DNA of 64,000 nucleotides, taken from assembly GCA_012520945.1 (NCBI GenBank), contig JAAYNH010000076.1, forward strand, positions 1-64,000, given 5' to 3'. The stretch's first letter is position 1; each line of letters begins with the position of its first letter. Position numbers and translations under genes: made by a program. This DNA is from Treponema sp. (lineage in GTDB: Bacteria > Spirochaetota > Spirochaetia > Treponematales > Treponemataceae). This document shows, piece by piece, positions 42,677-51,061 of the stretch. The notes under the pieces were generated by a model. The model was not told the DNA's origin. It saw only the letters and a list, made by a program, of their open reading frames with translations, and ran no database searches.

Positions 42677-43477
42677 TTATGGTTGTTTTCCGATGTATGC
42701 TAAGATTCCGCCGTCAACGTAAAGGATGTGACCGTTTACGAAATTTGAGGCATCTGAAGCGAGGAATACAGCTGGACCCATGAGATCATCCGGAGTTCCC
42801 CAACGTTCTGCAGGTGTTTTTGCAACGATAAATGCATCAAATGGATGGCGAGAACCGTCTGCTTGGCGTTCACGAAGCGGTGCAGTTTGCGGTGTTTCTA
42901 TGTAACCAGGACCGATTCCGTTACATTGGATGTTTGCATGACCATATTCTGAACAAATGTTGCGAGTTAGCATTTTGAGGCCACCTTTTGCAGCTGCATA
43001 TGCAGAAACTGTTTCGCGACCAAGTTCGCTCATCATTGAACAAATGTTGATAATTTTTCCGTGACCTTTTTTAATCATTGCGGGAATAACTGCTTTAGCT
43101 ACAATAAAAGGTGCGTTTAAGTCAACATCGATAACTTTGCGGAAATCTTCAACTGACATTTCGCACATTGGAATGCGTTTTATGATTCCTGCGTTGTTTA
43201 CAAGAATGTCAACCACGCCAACATCTTTTTCAATAGATGCAATCATTTTTTGAACTGCAGGTTCATCTGTAACATCGCAAACATATCCGTGAGCTTTAAT
43301 TCCAATTTCTTTGTAAGCGGCAAGCCCTTTGTCTACCAATTCCTGATTAATGTCATTGAAGACAATAGTTGCACCGTATTTTGCCAAACCTGATGCCATT
43401 GCAAAACCGATCCCGTAGGAAGCGCCTGTTACAAGGGCGATTTTTCCTTTGAGGGAAAAACTGTTTTCATTAAACAT
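42677..43477 (-). CDS. SDR oxidoreductase, KduD / gluconate 5-dehydrogenase type
   Basis: This 266-residue NAD(P)-dependent short-chain dehydrogenase has the TGASYGIG cofactor loop, NNAG, the catalytic Ser region ICSMMS, YAAAK (catalytic Tyr and Lys) and IGPGYIET. It closely follows the gluconate 5-dehydrogenase and 2-dehydro-3-deoxy-D-gluconate 5-dehydrogenase (KduD) group. The latter acts in breakdown of pectin-derived uronates, which fits the pectin enzymes in this window. Exact substrate is not proven. The start is the ATG at 43477, since GGAGGT lies just before it; an upstream in-frame ATG at 43489 overlaps that site. TATAAT lies at 43508-43503. The 250-base gap to mntP shows no other gene. 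Confidence 0.85.
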   Translation of the reverse strand: MFNENSFSLKGKIALVTGASYGIGFAMASGLAKYGATIVFNDINQELVDKGLAAYKEIGIKAHGYVCDVTDEPAVQKMIASIEKDVGVVDILVNNAGIIKRIPMCEMSVEDFRKVIDVDLNAPFIVAKAVIPAMIKKGHGKIINICSMMSELGRETVSAYAAAKGGLKMLTRNICSEYGHANIQCNGIGPGYIETPQTAPLRERQADGSRHPFDAFIVAKTPAERWGTPDDLMGPAVFLASDASNFVNGHILYVDGGILAYIGKQP

Positions 43478-43743
43478 AAATACCTCCATTAAAGTTTAAT
43501 AGATTATACTATATTCTTTAGAAAAATTCATCATAAAAGTGTTTTTTTTGTCGCATTTTAATGCTTTTTATGGAATTTTGTGCATTTATTGTAAAAAATT
43601 ACATGATTTATTATATTTGTAATTTTAATTAATCATTTTTTCGAGTTTCTTAAATTTATTTGTAGGATTGTTTTTTGAAAATAATTATCCGTAATTGAGT
43701 TTTCTCTCGCATTTTCTTGGTGGAAAATTGTGTATTTTATATT

Positions 43744-44349
43744 TTAGAAAAAGCTTGTGATGAAAATTTTTAAACCTATTGCTATTAAAATAATGCCTCC
43801 GAAAATGCCGGCTTTGTCAGCAAGTTTTGTTCCTGCTTTTTTGCCGATAGCAAGACCTGCAAAACAAATGAAAAAAGTTATTAAACCGATAAGGGAGCAT
43901 ATTAAAAAAGCTTCTTTAAAACTATAATTTGAAATTGTAAAGCCAACAGAAAGTGCGTCAAGTGATGTTGCGATTCCTTGAACAATTAATATTCCAAAAC
44001 TTAAAGATGAAAAGTTTTGTCCGGTTTGTTTTTTTACGATGCTTTCATAAAGCATTTTTCCTCCAATAAAGCTAAGTAAAAAGAAAGCAATCCATGGAAT
44101 GAAATTTTTAAATGTACAAAATTTGTGTGCGATTGATGAAACACAAATCCATCCGAAAAGAGGCATAGCAAATTGGAATAATTCAAAGACTCCGGCAATT
44201 CCATACATTTTTCGTTTTTTCATATTAGGTTCGTTCATGCCGTTTGCCAAAGAAACGGAAAAAGCATCCATAGCAAGTCCTGTTCCTAATAAGAAACTTG
44301 TGAAAAAGAAAGTAAAGTTAATATTCATAAATCTGTTGAATTTTAACAT
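43744..44349 (-). CDS. mntP: Manganese efflux pump MntP
   Basis: The 201-residue membrane protein belongs to the MntP (UPF0059) family, which exports Mn2+ from the cytoplasm. It has six predicted helices and the paired signatures AMDAFSVS near residue 26 and SLDALSVG near 125, whose Asp residues form the metal path. Two starts are possible, 44349 and 44328; neither has a ribosome-binding site. I looked upstream for a manganese-sensing yybP-ykoY riboswitch and saw none. The 277 bases between this gene and the HAD gene at 44627 hold only A-rich sequence and a low-complexity Lys-rich frame that I do not credit. Confidence 0.88.
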   Translation of the reverse strand: MLKFNRFMNINFTFFFTSFLLGTGLAMDAFSVSLANGMNEPNMKKRKMYGIAGVFELFQFAMPLFGWICVSSIAHKFCTFKNFIPWIAFFLLSFIGGKMLYESIVKKQTGQNFSSLSFGILIVQGIATSLDALSVGFTISNYSFKEAFLICSLIGLITFFICFAGLAIGKKAGTKLADKAGIFGGIILIAIGLKIFITSFF

Positions 44350-44626
44350 AGGAAAGGGAACAGGGTCAAGGCGATAAAGATATTTGTAATAATAATAAAG
44401 GTTAAAAGAAAAAAAGACAGAGTAAAAAACAGGTGATAAAGAAGGAGAAAATATTTTTAAGGTGCGGTAAATTTTTTTATATTGTTTATCTTAAATTCAA
44501 CGAAGCACAGAATTCTTTAGAGTATAGATTGGCACATTTAATTTTTTATTTTATACTTGTTTTTGATATAAAGAAAAACTGTGATTATGAAAAGAAAAAA
44601 ATAAATGCAAAAAAATTAAATTATAT

Positions 44627-45307
44627 ATGGGAAAAAAAATGGAAAAAAAATTAACAAAAGAAAAACTTGCAAAAACACAAGCGGTAATTTTTGATTTAGA
44701 CGGAACGCTTATTGATTCTATGAGTGCATGGGAAACAGTGGGTCTTAGGTATCTAGCGAAATATGGAATTAAAGCAAAATCAAATTTATGGGAAGATTTA
44801 AAACCGCTTACAACTTTTGGTGTGGCAAAGTTGTTTCAGGAAAAATATGGAGTTAAAAAATCCGTTGAAGAAATAGTGCAAGGTGTGCAAGATATTATTT
44901 TAGAAAGCTATGAAAAAACCATAGAGCCTAAAAAAGGTGTAACAGAGTTTTTAAAAAAACTAAATAAAGAAGGGATTAAAATGGCAGTGGCAACTGCAAC
45001 AGATAAGGTTTGTGCAATGGCGGTTTTAAAAAGATTGGATTATATAAAATATTTTTCCGGAATATTCTGTTGTACAGACTATGAAACAACAAAAGCAGAA
45101 AGCAAAATATTTGACAAAGCGTTGGAAGCAACAGGAGCACAAAAAGAAAGTGTAATTGTTTTTGAAGATGCACTTCATGCAATATTAACTGCAAAAAAAG
45201 CCGGTTATAAAATATATGCAGTTCAAGATGATCATGCAACAAAAGATGAAGAGGCTATACGTAGTTTGTGTGATTATTATATTAATGATTTTACAGAACT
45301 ACTTTAA
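44627..45307 (+). CDS. HAD hydrolase, beta-phosphoglucomutase-like
   Basis: The 226-residue protein has motif I DLDGTLIDS near residue 23, motif II as ATATDK (Thr) near 120, motif III Lys in AESK, and motif IV FEDA near 178. The four-helix cap between motifs I and II fits the beta-phosphoglucomutase/YniC subgroup of sugar-phosphate phosphatases and mutases. Substrate is unknown. The N-terminus is extremely Lys-rich, and either of two ATGs (44627, 44639) could be used; no clear ribosome site is seen. The gene is followed by the regulated ABC operon with a separate promoter. Confidence 0.8.
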   Translation: MGKKMEKKLTKEKLAKTQAVIFDLDGTLIDSMSAWETVGLRYLAKYGIKAKSNLWEDLKPLTTFGVAKLFQEKYGVKKSVEEIVQGVQDIILESYEKTIEPKKGVTEFLKKLNKEGIKMAVATATDKVCAMAVLKRLDYIKYFSGIFCCTDYETTKAESKIFDKALEATGAQKESVIVFEDALHAILTAKKAGYKIYAVQDDHATKDEEAIRSLCDYYINDFTELL

Positions 45308-45352
45308 TATAATTGTACAAAATATTTTAACCATAAAATATTTTAATAATAC

Positions 45353-45381
45353 TTGACCTTTTTTTGCTGTTTGTATATATT
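45353..45381 (+). promoter_or_regulatory. Promoter of the GntR/ABC operon
   Basis: TTGACC (45353-45358), 17-base spacer, TATATT (45376-45381). The -10 box forms the left edge of the palindromic operator. Confidence 0.75.
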
Positions 45382-45397
45382 GTGTATACACAATATA
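45376..45397 (+). promoter_or_regulatory. Palindromic operator, probably bound by the YtrA-type regulator
   Basis: A perfect 22-bp palindrome centred between 45386 and 45387, core GTGTATACAC, covers the -10 and the likely start of transcription. Outer bases to 45373 and 45400 also pair with one mismatch. The regulator gene is third in the operon it precedes. Confidence 0.75.
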
Positions 45398-45420
45398 CAC
45401 ACTTAAAAGTGGAGCTATTT

Positions 45421-46260
45421 ATGGATATATTACAAATTAAAAATTTATCAAAAACATATCCTTCATTTAAACTGGATAACGTAAGCTTTAATTTAAAGCT
45501 AGGTTACATTATGGGTTTTATAGGAAGGAATGGTGCAGGAAAAACTACAACATTAAAAACCATGCTGAAATTTGCCTATCCTGAAAATGGTGAAGTTTAT
45601 ATTAATGGACTTGATATAAATAAAAATGAGCTAGAAGTAAAAAATGTAATTGGTTATGTTAGCGGTGTTGAAGGATTTTATGCAAGAAAAAAAATCAAAG
45701 ATGTTACAAATGTTACAAAGAGATTTTTTAAAACTTGGAACGAAAATCTTTATAAAGAACTTCTTAAAAAATTTAATCTTGATGAAAATAAATTAATAAA
45801 AAATCTTTCAGACGGGATGAAGGTAAAATATCAAATTGCTCTTGCTATGTGTCATGATGCAAAATTATTAATTCTTGATGAACCGACAAGCGGGCTGGAT
45901 CCCGTGAGTCGCGATGAATTAATTTTATTATTTCAAGATTATGTTTCTGATGGAAAACATTCAATATTATTTTCAACACATATTACTTCGGATTTAGATA
46001 AGTGTGCAGATTATATTACTTACATTAAAAACGGAAAAATTATAAAAACATCAGACATAGTTTCATTTAAGGATGATTATTTTTTAATAAGTGGTAAGCA
46101 AGAAATTTTAACACAAGATTTAAAGGAAAAAATTATTGGGCTACATTGTCACAAGTTTGGATTTGAAGGAATGATTTTAGCAAAAGATAAAAATAATTTT
46201 TCAAATTGTGAAATTAGTAAACCGAACCTTGAAGATATAATGATTCATCTAGAAAGATAA
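45421..46260 (+). CDS. ABC transporter ATP-binding protein
   Basis: The 279-residue ATPase has Walker A GRNGAGKTT near residue 36, a degenerate signature LSDGM where LSGGQ is usual, Walker B LLILDEPTSGLDP, and the H-loop STH. This is the ABC-2/YtrB-type export ATPase. I start at the ATG at 45421, preceded by GTGGAG; the open frame extends upstream through the operator region, which is not coding. It is followed 16 bases later by the membrane partner and then by a GntR regulator. Such operons export or resist cell-envelope-active compounds, but the cargo here is unknown. Confidence 0.88.
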   Translation: MDILQIKNLSKTYPSFKLDNVSFNLKLGYIMGFIGRNGAGKTTTLKTMLKFAYPENGEVYINGLDINKNELEVKNVIGYVSGVEGFYARKKIKDVTNVTKRFFKTWNENLYKELLKKFNLDENKLIKNLSDGMKVKYQIALAMCHDAKLLILDEPTSGLDPVSRDELILLFQDYVSDGKHSILFSTHITSDLDKCADYITYIKNGKIIKTSDIVSFKDDYFLISGKQEILTQDLKEKIIGLHCHKFGFEGMILAKDKNNFSNCEISKPNLEDIMIHLER

Positions 46261-46276
46261 ATATAAGGAAAGAAAA

Positions 46277-46936
46277 ATGAAAAACTTTTTATATAAAGAA
46301 ATTAAATTATGTATGGCTCCAATAAATATTATTTTTTTATTATTCACAATGATGATTATCATTCCAAATTATCCGTACTATGTTCCTTTTTTTTATTTAT
46401 GTTTAAGTGTTTATATGATTTTCAACCTCGGAGAATTAAATAAAGATATTGCATACTCAATGATACTACCGATAAAAAAAAGTGATATTGTAAAATCACG
46501 TTGCATTCTTATTGCTGCTTATGAAATTACCGGAATAATTTTAACATTGCCATTTGTTTTTTTTAAACATAATATTTTGACAATGCAAAATGATGCAGGC
46601 ATTGAATGCAATTTTGCGTTCTATGGATTTCAAATGATTTTATTGACTTTATTTCATTTTGTTTTTTTTACAACATTTTATAAAAAAGCTGAAAAGCCTG
46701 GCATCTCTTTTTTAATAAGTAGCATTGTTTATTGGATTGGATATTTTATTTTTGAATTTCCTTTTTGGGTTAATAGCATTTTTCAAAATGAATTTATTAA
46801 ATCACTTGATTCTGTGTCGCCGGAAAATTTTAATGTGCAAATTCCTTTTTTAATTTCCGGAATTTTAATTTATATTATCGGTTGGATCGTAACTTATAAA
46901 GTAAGTGCAAACAAATTTAACAAAGTGGATATATAA
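46277..46936 (+). CDS. ABC-2 type transporter membrane protein
   Basis: The 219-residue protein has six predicted membrane helices, with a charged N-terminus (MKNFLYKEIKL) typical of ABC-2 membrane subunits. The segment SMILPIKKSDIVKSRC resembles a conserved feature of the YtrC/bacitracin-type permeases (ABC2_membrane_5 group). It should form the channel for the ATPase encoded just upstream. AAGGAAAG precedes the ATG. The GntR regulator starts 15 bases after its stop, confirming one operon. Substrate is unknown. Confidence 0.8.
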   Translation: MKNFLYKEIKLCMAPINIIFLLFTMMIIIPNYPYYVPFFYLCLSVYMIFNLGELNKDIAYSMILPIKKSDIVKSRCILIAAYEITGIILTLPFVFFKHNILTMQNDAGIECNFAFYGFQMILLTLFHFVFFTTFYKKAEKPGISFLISSIVYWIGYFIFEFPFWVNSIFQNEFIKSLDSVSPENFNVQIPFLISGILIYIIGWIVTYKVSANKFNKVDI

Positions 46937-46951
46937 ATAAGTAGAGTCAAA

Positions 46952-47320
46952 ATGGATTTAGTTATAAATAACAATTCATCAACACCAATATATTTGCAAC
47001 TTTATTCACAAATAAGTTCTCAAATTTTAAATGGAAGTTTACAAGCGGGAAGTCAATTACCGTCGATTCGAACAATTGCAAAAGAACTTCGTATTAGTGT
47101 TATCCCTGTGAAAATGGCTTGGGATAATTTGGATAAAGAAGGTTTTATAAAAACACTTCAGGGTCGCGGGACGTTTGTTGCAAAAATTACTAATGAAAAA
47201 AAATCTGAAAAAAAGAACGAAAAAGTTTTAACATTTGCGAAAGAAATTTATGAAAAAGCAAAATCACAAAATATAACACTAAAACAATTAATGAAGGCTT
47301 TAAAAAATTTGGATGTGTAA
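46952..47320 (+). CDS. GntR-family regulator, YtrA type
   Basis: The 122-residue protein has the GntR winged helix at residues 10-75 (PIYLQLYSQISSQI, GSQLPSIRTIAKELRIS, GRGTFVAK). Only a short helical tail (about 45 residues) follows, the hallmark of the YtrA subfamily. These repressors control the ABC operon they sit in. The 22-bp palindrome over the -10 box at 45376 is the probable binding site, giving autoregulation. Effector is unknown; in relatives cell-wall-active antibiotics relieve repression. The dispersed element at 47326 starts right after the stop. Confidence 0.9.
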   Translation: MDLVINNNSSTPIYLQLYSQISSQILNGSLQAGSQLPSIRTIAKELRISVIPVKMAWDNLDKEGFIKTLQGRGTFVAKITNEKKSEKKNEKVLTFAKEIYEKAKSQNITLKQLMKALKNLDV

Positions 47321-47325
47321 ATTTA

Positions 47326-47420
47326 TTTGGACGTCATCCGGCTTTTCGCAATTCGCGGACTAACCGCCGCTCATCCTCAAGAGGACTGCTATGCAGTTGC
47401 TACAATCCGGCGTAATGTCT
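47326..47420 (-). repeat. Dispersed structured element, copy 2
   Basis: Read on the minus strand it starts GACATTACGCCGG and ends CCGGATGACGTC, imperfect inverted ends. Between them are GGATTGTAGC, a hairpin ACTGCATAGCAGT, GAGGATGAGCG, and GCGAAAAGCC, in the same order as copy 1 at 42421. It is about 25 bp shorter. It may double as the terminator of the GntR/ABC operon. Confidence 0.7.
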
Positions 47421-47487
47421 TCTATATATACCTATCTATTTACAAGTTACGTTTTACAATTATCCATTACAATTATGTAAATAAAAC

Positions 47488-47516
47488 TTGCTAATATACA
47501 TTTTCACATTTATAAT
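47488..47516 (+). promoter_or_regulatory. Promoter of the DUF5058 gene, predicted leaderless
   Basis: TTGCTA (47488-47493), 17-base spacer, TATAAT (47511-47516). The ATG at 47517 touches the -10 and cannot be used on such an mRNA; the ATG at 47523 would be the first bases of the transcript. Confidence 0.6.
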
Positions 47517-47522
47517 ATGAAC

Positions 47523-48254
47523 ATGAAAGATTTAACTTTTAATCCTAACAGTTTGTTTTTATATGTGTTATGCGGTAGTGTTATTACATTTGTTTTTGCA
47601 CAATCGGTTTTCTTTTTAGTGCGTTCGTGTTTGCACGCAAAAAAAATAGGCATGAAAAAAGGAATGATTTCTAAGACAATTATTTCAACGGTGATTTTTA
47701 CAATTGCACCGGCATTTTCAATTTTGCTTGGCATTATAACATTGGCAAAATTTTTAGGTCTTCCTTTGCCGTGGATTCGCCTAAGTGTTATTGGTGCCAT
47801 TACATATGAATTACCGGCAGCAACATCTACTGCAAATGCACTGGGAGTGTCTTTAGCAGAAACAATTACCGATGCAAAGGCATATTCTGCAATTGCATGG
47901 GTAATGACTTTGGGAATAATGCCAAGCATAATTTTCACACCGATATTAATCAAAAAAATTCAAGGTGGTGTTTTGAAAATTCAAAATAAAGATTCAAAGT
48001 GGGGTGACATCTTTATGACGAGTTTATTTATGGGAATGATTTCTTCGTTTAGTGGAATGATTTTTGCAAATACAAGAAAAGGCAAAGAAGGTTTTTTGTC
48101 AATTTGTGTTTTTGCGGTAAGTGCTGTTGTCATGGTTGTTTGTGGTTTATTAATAAAAAAATTTAATCAAAAATGGTTAGAAAATTATGCTATGCCATTT
48201 AGCATGATAGTTGCAATGATTTTTGCGGTTTTTGCATCTCCGCTTTTTGTATAA
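47523..48254 (+). CDS. DUF5058-family membrane protein
   Basis: The 243-residue membrane protein (245 if the ATG at 47517 is used) has about six helices. It resembles DUF5058 proteins, with the conserved GAITYELPAATSTANALG segment near residue 95. The family is of unknown function and found in fermentative bacteria near peptidases, consistent with a role in transport of small peptides or amino-acid derivatives. Two downstream genes (a second membrane protein and an M20 peptidase) follow closely, forming a three-gene unit. Neither partner is an ABC or known symporter component. Confidence 0.7.
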   Translation: MKDLTFNPNSLFLYVLCGSVITFVFAQSVFFLVRSCLHAKKIGMKKGMISKTIISTVIFTIAPAFSILLGIITLAKFLGLPLPWIRLSVIGAITYELPAATSTANALGVSLAETITDAKAYSAIAWVMTLGIMPSIIFTPILIKKIQGGVLKIQNKDSKWGDIFMTSLFMGMISSFSGMIFANTRKGKEGFLSICVFAVSAVVMVVCGLLIKKFNQKWLENYAMPFSMIVAMIFAVFASPLFV

Positions 48255-48275
48255 TATAAAATATAGGAAGGAAAT

Positions 48276-48926
48276 ATGAACTTTGAAAATAATACACATA
48301 AATGGGGACAAATTTGGATATGGTCTGCAGCTTGTGCGATTCTTTTTGTGCCAATTGCAATTTGTATTAAATATGATGCATGGCCAAACATAACATATGT
48401 ATTAAAAGGTTTATTAGGTGTTGCTCCGATTTATTGGACAGTTGGATTAATTGAAATAATTACATTCACACCAATGCTTGGAACGGGCGGAACGTATTTG
48501 AGTTTTGTAACAGGTAATGTAACAGCGTTAAAAGTTCCTGCCGCATTAAATGCCTTAGAGAGTACAGATACAAAAATTAATACGGAAGAAGGTGAAATAA
48601 TTTCAACAATTGCGATTGCAACGGCTTCAATCGTTACAATTATTATTATAGCATTAGGTGTGTTTCTTTTTTCTACACTTTCACCTATATTAAATTCACC
48701 AAAACTTTTGCCGGCATTTGATAATATTTTACCTGCACTTTTTGGTGCACTTGGTATTGTTTATATTAGTAAAAATTGGAAAATAGCTATTGCTCCGCTT
48801 GCATTTATGATTATTCTTTTTATTAACGTTCCGTCTCTTGCTTCTTCTGTGGGAGTTTTAGTTCCTGTTGGAATTTTAATTGCTCTTGGTGTAGCTAGAA
48901 TTATGTACAAAAAAAATTTGTTATAA
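48276..48926 (+). CDS. Membrane protein partnered with DUF5058, unknown
   Basis: The 216-residue protein has about six predicted helices and a short cytoplasmic N-terminus with Trp residues. The segment TPMLGTGGTYLSFVTGNVTALKVP near residue 68 is rich in Gly and Thr, like a transport motif; I do not know the family. A site AGGAAGG precedes the ATG at 48276. It starts 21 bases after the DUF5058 stop and is followed by the peptidase gene after 31 bases. Together the two membrane proteins may form a two-subunit permease. Confidence 0.65.
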   Translation: MNFENNTHKWGQIWIWSAACAILFVPIAICIKYDAWPNITYVLKGLLGVAPIYWTVGLIEIITFTPMLGTGGTYLSFVTGNVTALKVPAALNALESTDTKINTEEGEIISTIAIATASIVTIIIIALGVFLFSTLSPILNSPKLLPAFDNILPALFGALGIVYISKNWKIAIAPLAFMIILFINVPSLASSVGVLVPVGILIALGVARIMYKKNLL

Positions 48927-48957
48927 TTAAAAATTATTTTTTTAAGGAAAAATAAAT

Positions 48958-50322
48958 ATGAACGAAAATATGAATATTGAAAAAATATCAAAAAATAAAA
49001 TTATAAAAGATATGCAAGAATTTATTCGTTGCAAAACAGTTTCGAACATAAATAAAGATTATGTTGATTGGAAAGAATTTGAAAAGTTTAAAAAACTTTT
49101 ATTTAAACTTTTTCCTACCGTAACAAAACGTGCAAAATTTTTTGAAAAAGGACAAACAGGTTTAATTTTTTTCTTAAAAGGTAAAGAAAGTTTTATTGGG
49201 GAAAATAAAAAAACAGCACGAGTTCTTATGGCACATTATGATGTTGTTCCGGCAAATGAAGCAGAATGGAAAAAAAATCCTTTTTCCGGAGAAGTAAAAG
49301 ACGGGGAGCTTTGGGGTCGTGGCACGTTGGACACAAAGGGAACGTTATTAAGCATATTTGAAGCATTAGAATTTATGTTTCAAAATAACTGGCAAAATGA
49401 AAAAGATTTGTATTTATGTTTTTCAGGTGATGAAGAAGTTAACGGTGAAAGTTGTCCGGCTATTGTAAAATGGTTTGAAGAAAATAAAATTAAAGTAGAA
49501 TTTGTTCTGGATGAAGGTGGTGCAATTGTTGATAAAAGTTTTCCGGGTGTAAAAGAAAAATGTGCAATGATTGGGATTGCGGAAAAAGGTTCTGTTAATT
49601 TAAATGTTGAATTGGAAAAAAAAGGAGGACATGCATCAACGCCACCAAAAAATACTGCTGCAGGAATTATATCAAAAGCATGTTCTAAAATTGAAAAAAG
49701 TTCGTTTAAGTTTCAATATACATCGGCAGTTTCTCAAATGATAAAAACATTTTCCAAACATACAAGTTTTGGGTTAAAAATTATATTAAAAAATTTATGG
49801 CTTTTTATGCCGTTGTTTAAATTAATTACAAAACTTGCAGGTGGAGAATTTTATGCTATGACACATACGACAAAAGCTGTGACAATGCTTTCCGGAAGTG
49901 ATGCATTTAATGTTTTGCCGGAAAAAGCAACAATGGGAATTAATTTACGTCTTTTGGGAAAAGACACAATGGATTCTGCAAAAAAATATATTGAAAAAAC
50001 TTGTAAAAATTCGAATTTAAAATTTGAAATTGTAAACGGTTCAAACCCGTCAATTACGTCCGACACAAAATGTGAACAGTGGTTTTTGCTTACAGATGTT
50101 ATAAAAGAAACATGGAGCAATGTTTTAGTAAGTCCGTATTTGATGATGGCATGTAGTGATAGTCGACATTTTTGTCGTATTACAGATAAGGTATATCGTT
50201 TTTCAGGAATGTATATGAGCAAAGAAGATAGAGCTATGATTCATTCAAAAGATGAACGCATAAAAGTTGAAACGTTATTTGAAACAGTGAAGTTTTATTT
50301 TAATTTGCTAAAACGAATGTAA
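48958..50322 (+). CDS. M20-family metallopeptidase
   Basis: The 454-residue zinc peptidase has the M20 pattern: metal-binding HYDVVP near residue 91, GRGTLDTKG with the bridging Asp, GDEEVNG with the catalytic Glu, DEGGAI with another ligand, and a C-terminal His in the MIHSKDER segment. The dimerisation lid domain lies between about 205 and 320. It should hydrolyse dipeptides or N-acyl amino acids in the cytoplasm. It follows the two membrane proteins, so it likely processes what they import. AAGGA lies before the ATG, at slightly long spacing. Confidence 0.9.
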   Translation: MNENMNIEKISKNKIIKDMQEFIRCKTVSNINKDYVDWKEFEKFKKLLFKLFPTVTKRAKFFEKGQTGLIFFLKGKESFIGENKKTARVLMAHYDVVPANEAEWKKNPFSGEVKDGELWGRGTLDTKGTLLSIFEALEFMFQNNWQNEKDLYLCFSGDEEVNGESCPAIVKWFEENKIKVEFVLDEGGAIVDKSFPGVKEKCAMIGIAEKGSVNLNVELEKKGGHASTPPKNTAAGIISKACSKIEKSSFKFQYTSAVSQMIKTFSKHTSFGLKIILKNLWLFMPLFKLITKLAGGEFYAMTHTTKAVTMLSGSDAFNVLPEKATMGINLRLLGKDTMDSAKKYIEKTCKNSNLKFEIVNGSNPSITSDTKCEQWFLLTDVIKETWSNVLVSPYLMMACSDSRHFCRITDKVYRFSGMYMSKEDRAMIHSKDERIKVETLFETVKFYFNLLKRM

Positions 50323-50382
50323 TAGGAAAAGGAAAAATAAAAAGAATAGTTTAAAATTTATATTCATGTTAAAATCATTTTT

Positions 50383-50991
50383 ATGAATTGTATTGATGAA
50401 ATAAAAAATTATGCTCAAAAAAATGACATTCCAATAATAACAGAAGAAGGTAGCCGTTTTATTTGTGATTATATTCAAAAACATAAGGTAAAAACTATTT
50501 TAGAAATTGGTACAGCAATAGGATATTCTGCAATCCGATTTGCAAAATTGTCTGATGACATTTATGTAACGACAATTGAAATTGACATAGATAATTTTAT
50601 TAAAGCAAGGCAAAATATAAAAGATAACGGTTTGGAAAATCGTGTTGAAGTAATTCACGATGATGCGTTAACTTTGACAATAGAAAAAAAATTTGATTTA
50701 ATTTTTATTGATGCGGCAAAAGCACAATATGTAAAATTTTTTGAAAAATTCAAAAAAAATTTAAATGACGGTGGCGTTATAATTAGTGATAATTTATCTT
50801 TTCATGGTCTTGTTGAAAAAGAAAATCCTTCTTGTAGTTATGGAACAAAAAAATTATTACGAAAAATAAAACGCTATATTAAATTTTTGAAAGAAAATAC
50901 GGAATATGAAACTGAATTTTTTAAACTTGGAGATGGAATATCCGTAAGTAAAAAAAAGTCAAATAAAAGAATTATCAAAAATGATTTGTAA
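50383..50991 (+). CDS. SAM-dependent O-methyltransferase, TrmR-like
   Basis: The 202-residue protein is in the class I methyltransferase fold: motif I LEIGTAIGYSAI near residue 41, an acidic loop (TIEIDID), and FDLIFIDAAKAQY near 100, which with SDNLSFHG marks the catechol-OMT-like (methyltransferase 3) family. The bacterial TrmR enzyme of this family methylates 5-hydroxyuridine in tRNA, a possible role here. The C-terminus is Lys/Arg-rich. The ATG at 50383 has no ribosome site; TAAAAT (50370-50375) ends seven bases upstream. It is probably monocistronic. Confidence 0.8.
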   Translation: MNCIDEIKNYAQKNDIPIITEEGSRFICDYIQKHKVKTILEIGTAIGYSAIRFAKLSDDIYVTTIEIDIDNFIKARQNIKDNGLENRVEVIHDDALTLTIEKKFDLIFIDAAKAQYVKFFEKFKKNLNDGGVIISDNLSFHGLVEKENPSCSYGTKKLLRKIKRYIKFLKENTEYETEFFKLGDGISVSKKKSNKRIIKNDL

Positions 50992-51001
50992 TGAAAATAT
51001 G

Positions 51002-51030
51002 TTGACTTTATTATTTAGAAGTGATAATTT
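51002..51030 (+). promoter_or_regulatory. Promoter upstream of the PdxK-type kinase
   Basis: TTGACT (51002-51007) and TAATTT (51025-51030) at 17-base spacing; GATAAT overlaps it at 51023-51028. A normal leader with GGAGG follows. No thiamine riboswitch sequence is present. Confidence 0.55.
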
Positions 51031-51061
51031 TTGTTATTGTAAATATATTGGAGGTGCATAA

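Noticed and set aside
44350-44440. Possible yybP-ykoY manganese riboswitch before mntP
   Set aside because: The sequence is AT-rich without the conserved G-rich core or paired arms.
44433-44654. A 73-codon Lys-rich plus-strand frame
   Set aside because: Composition follows the A-rich spacer between mntP and the HAD gene; no start signal and no recognisable fold.
50992-51061. Possible TPP riboswitch before the ThiD-like kinase
   Set aside because: The leader is only about 25 bases after the promoter and lacks the CTGAGA-type core.
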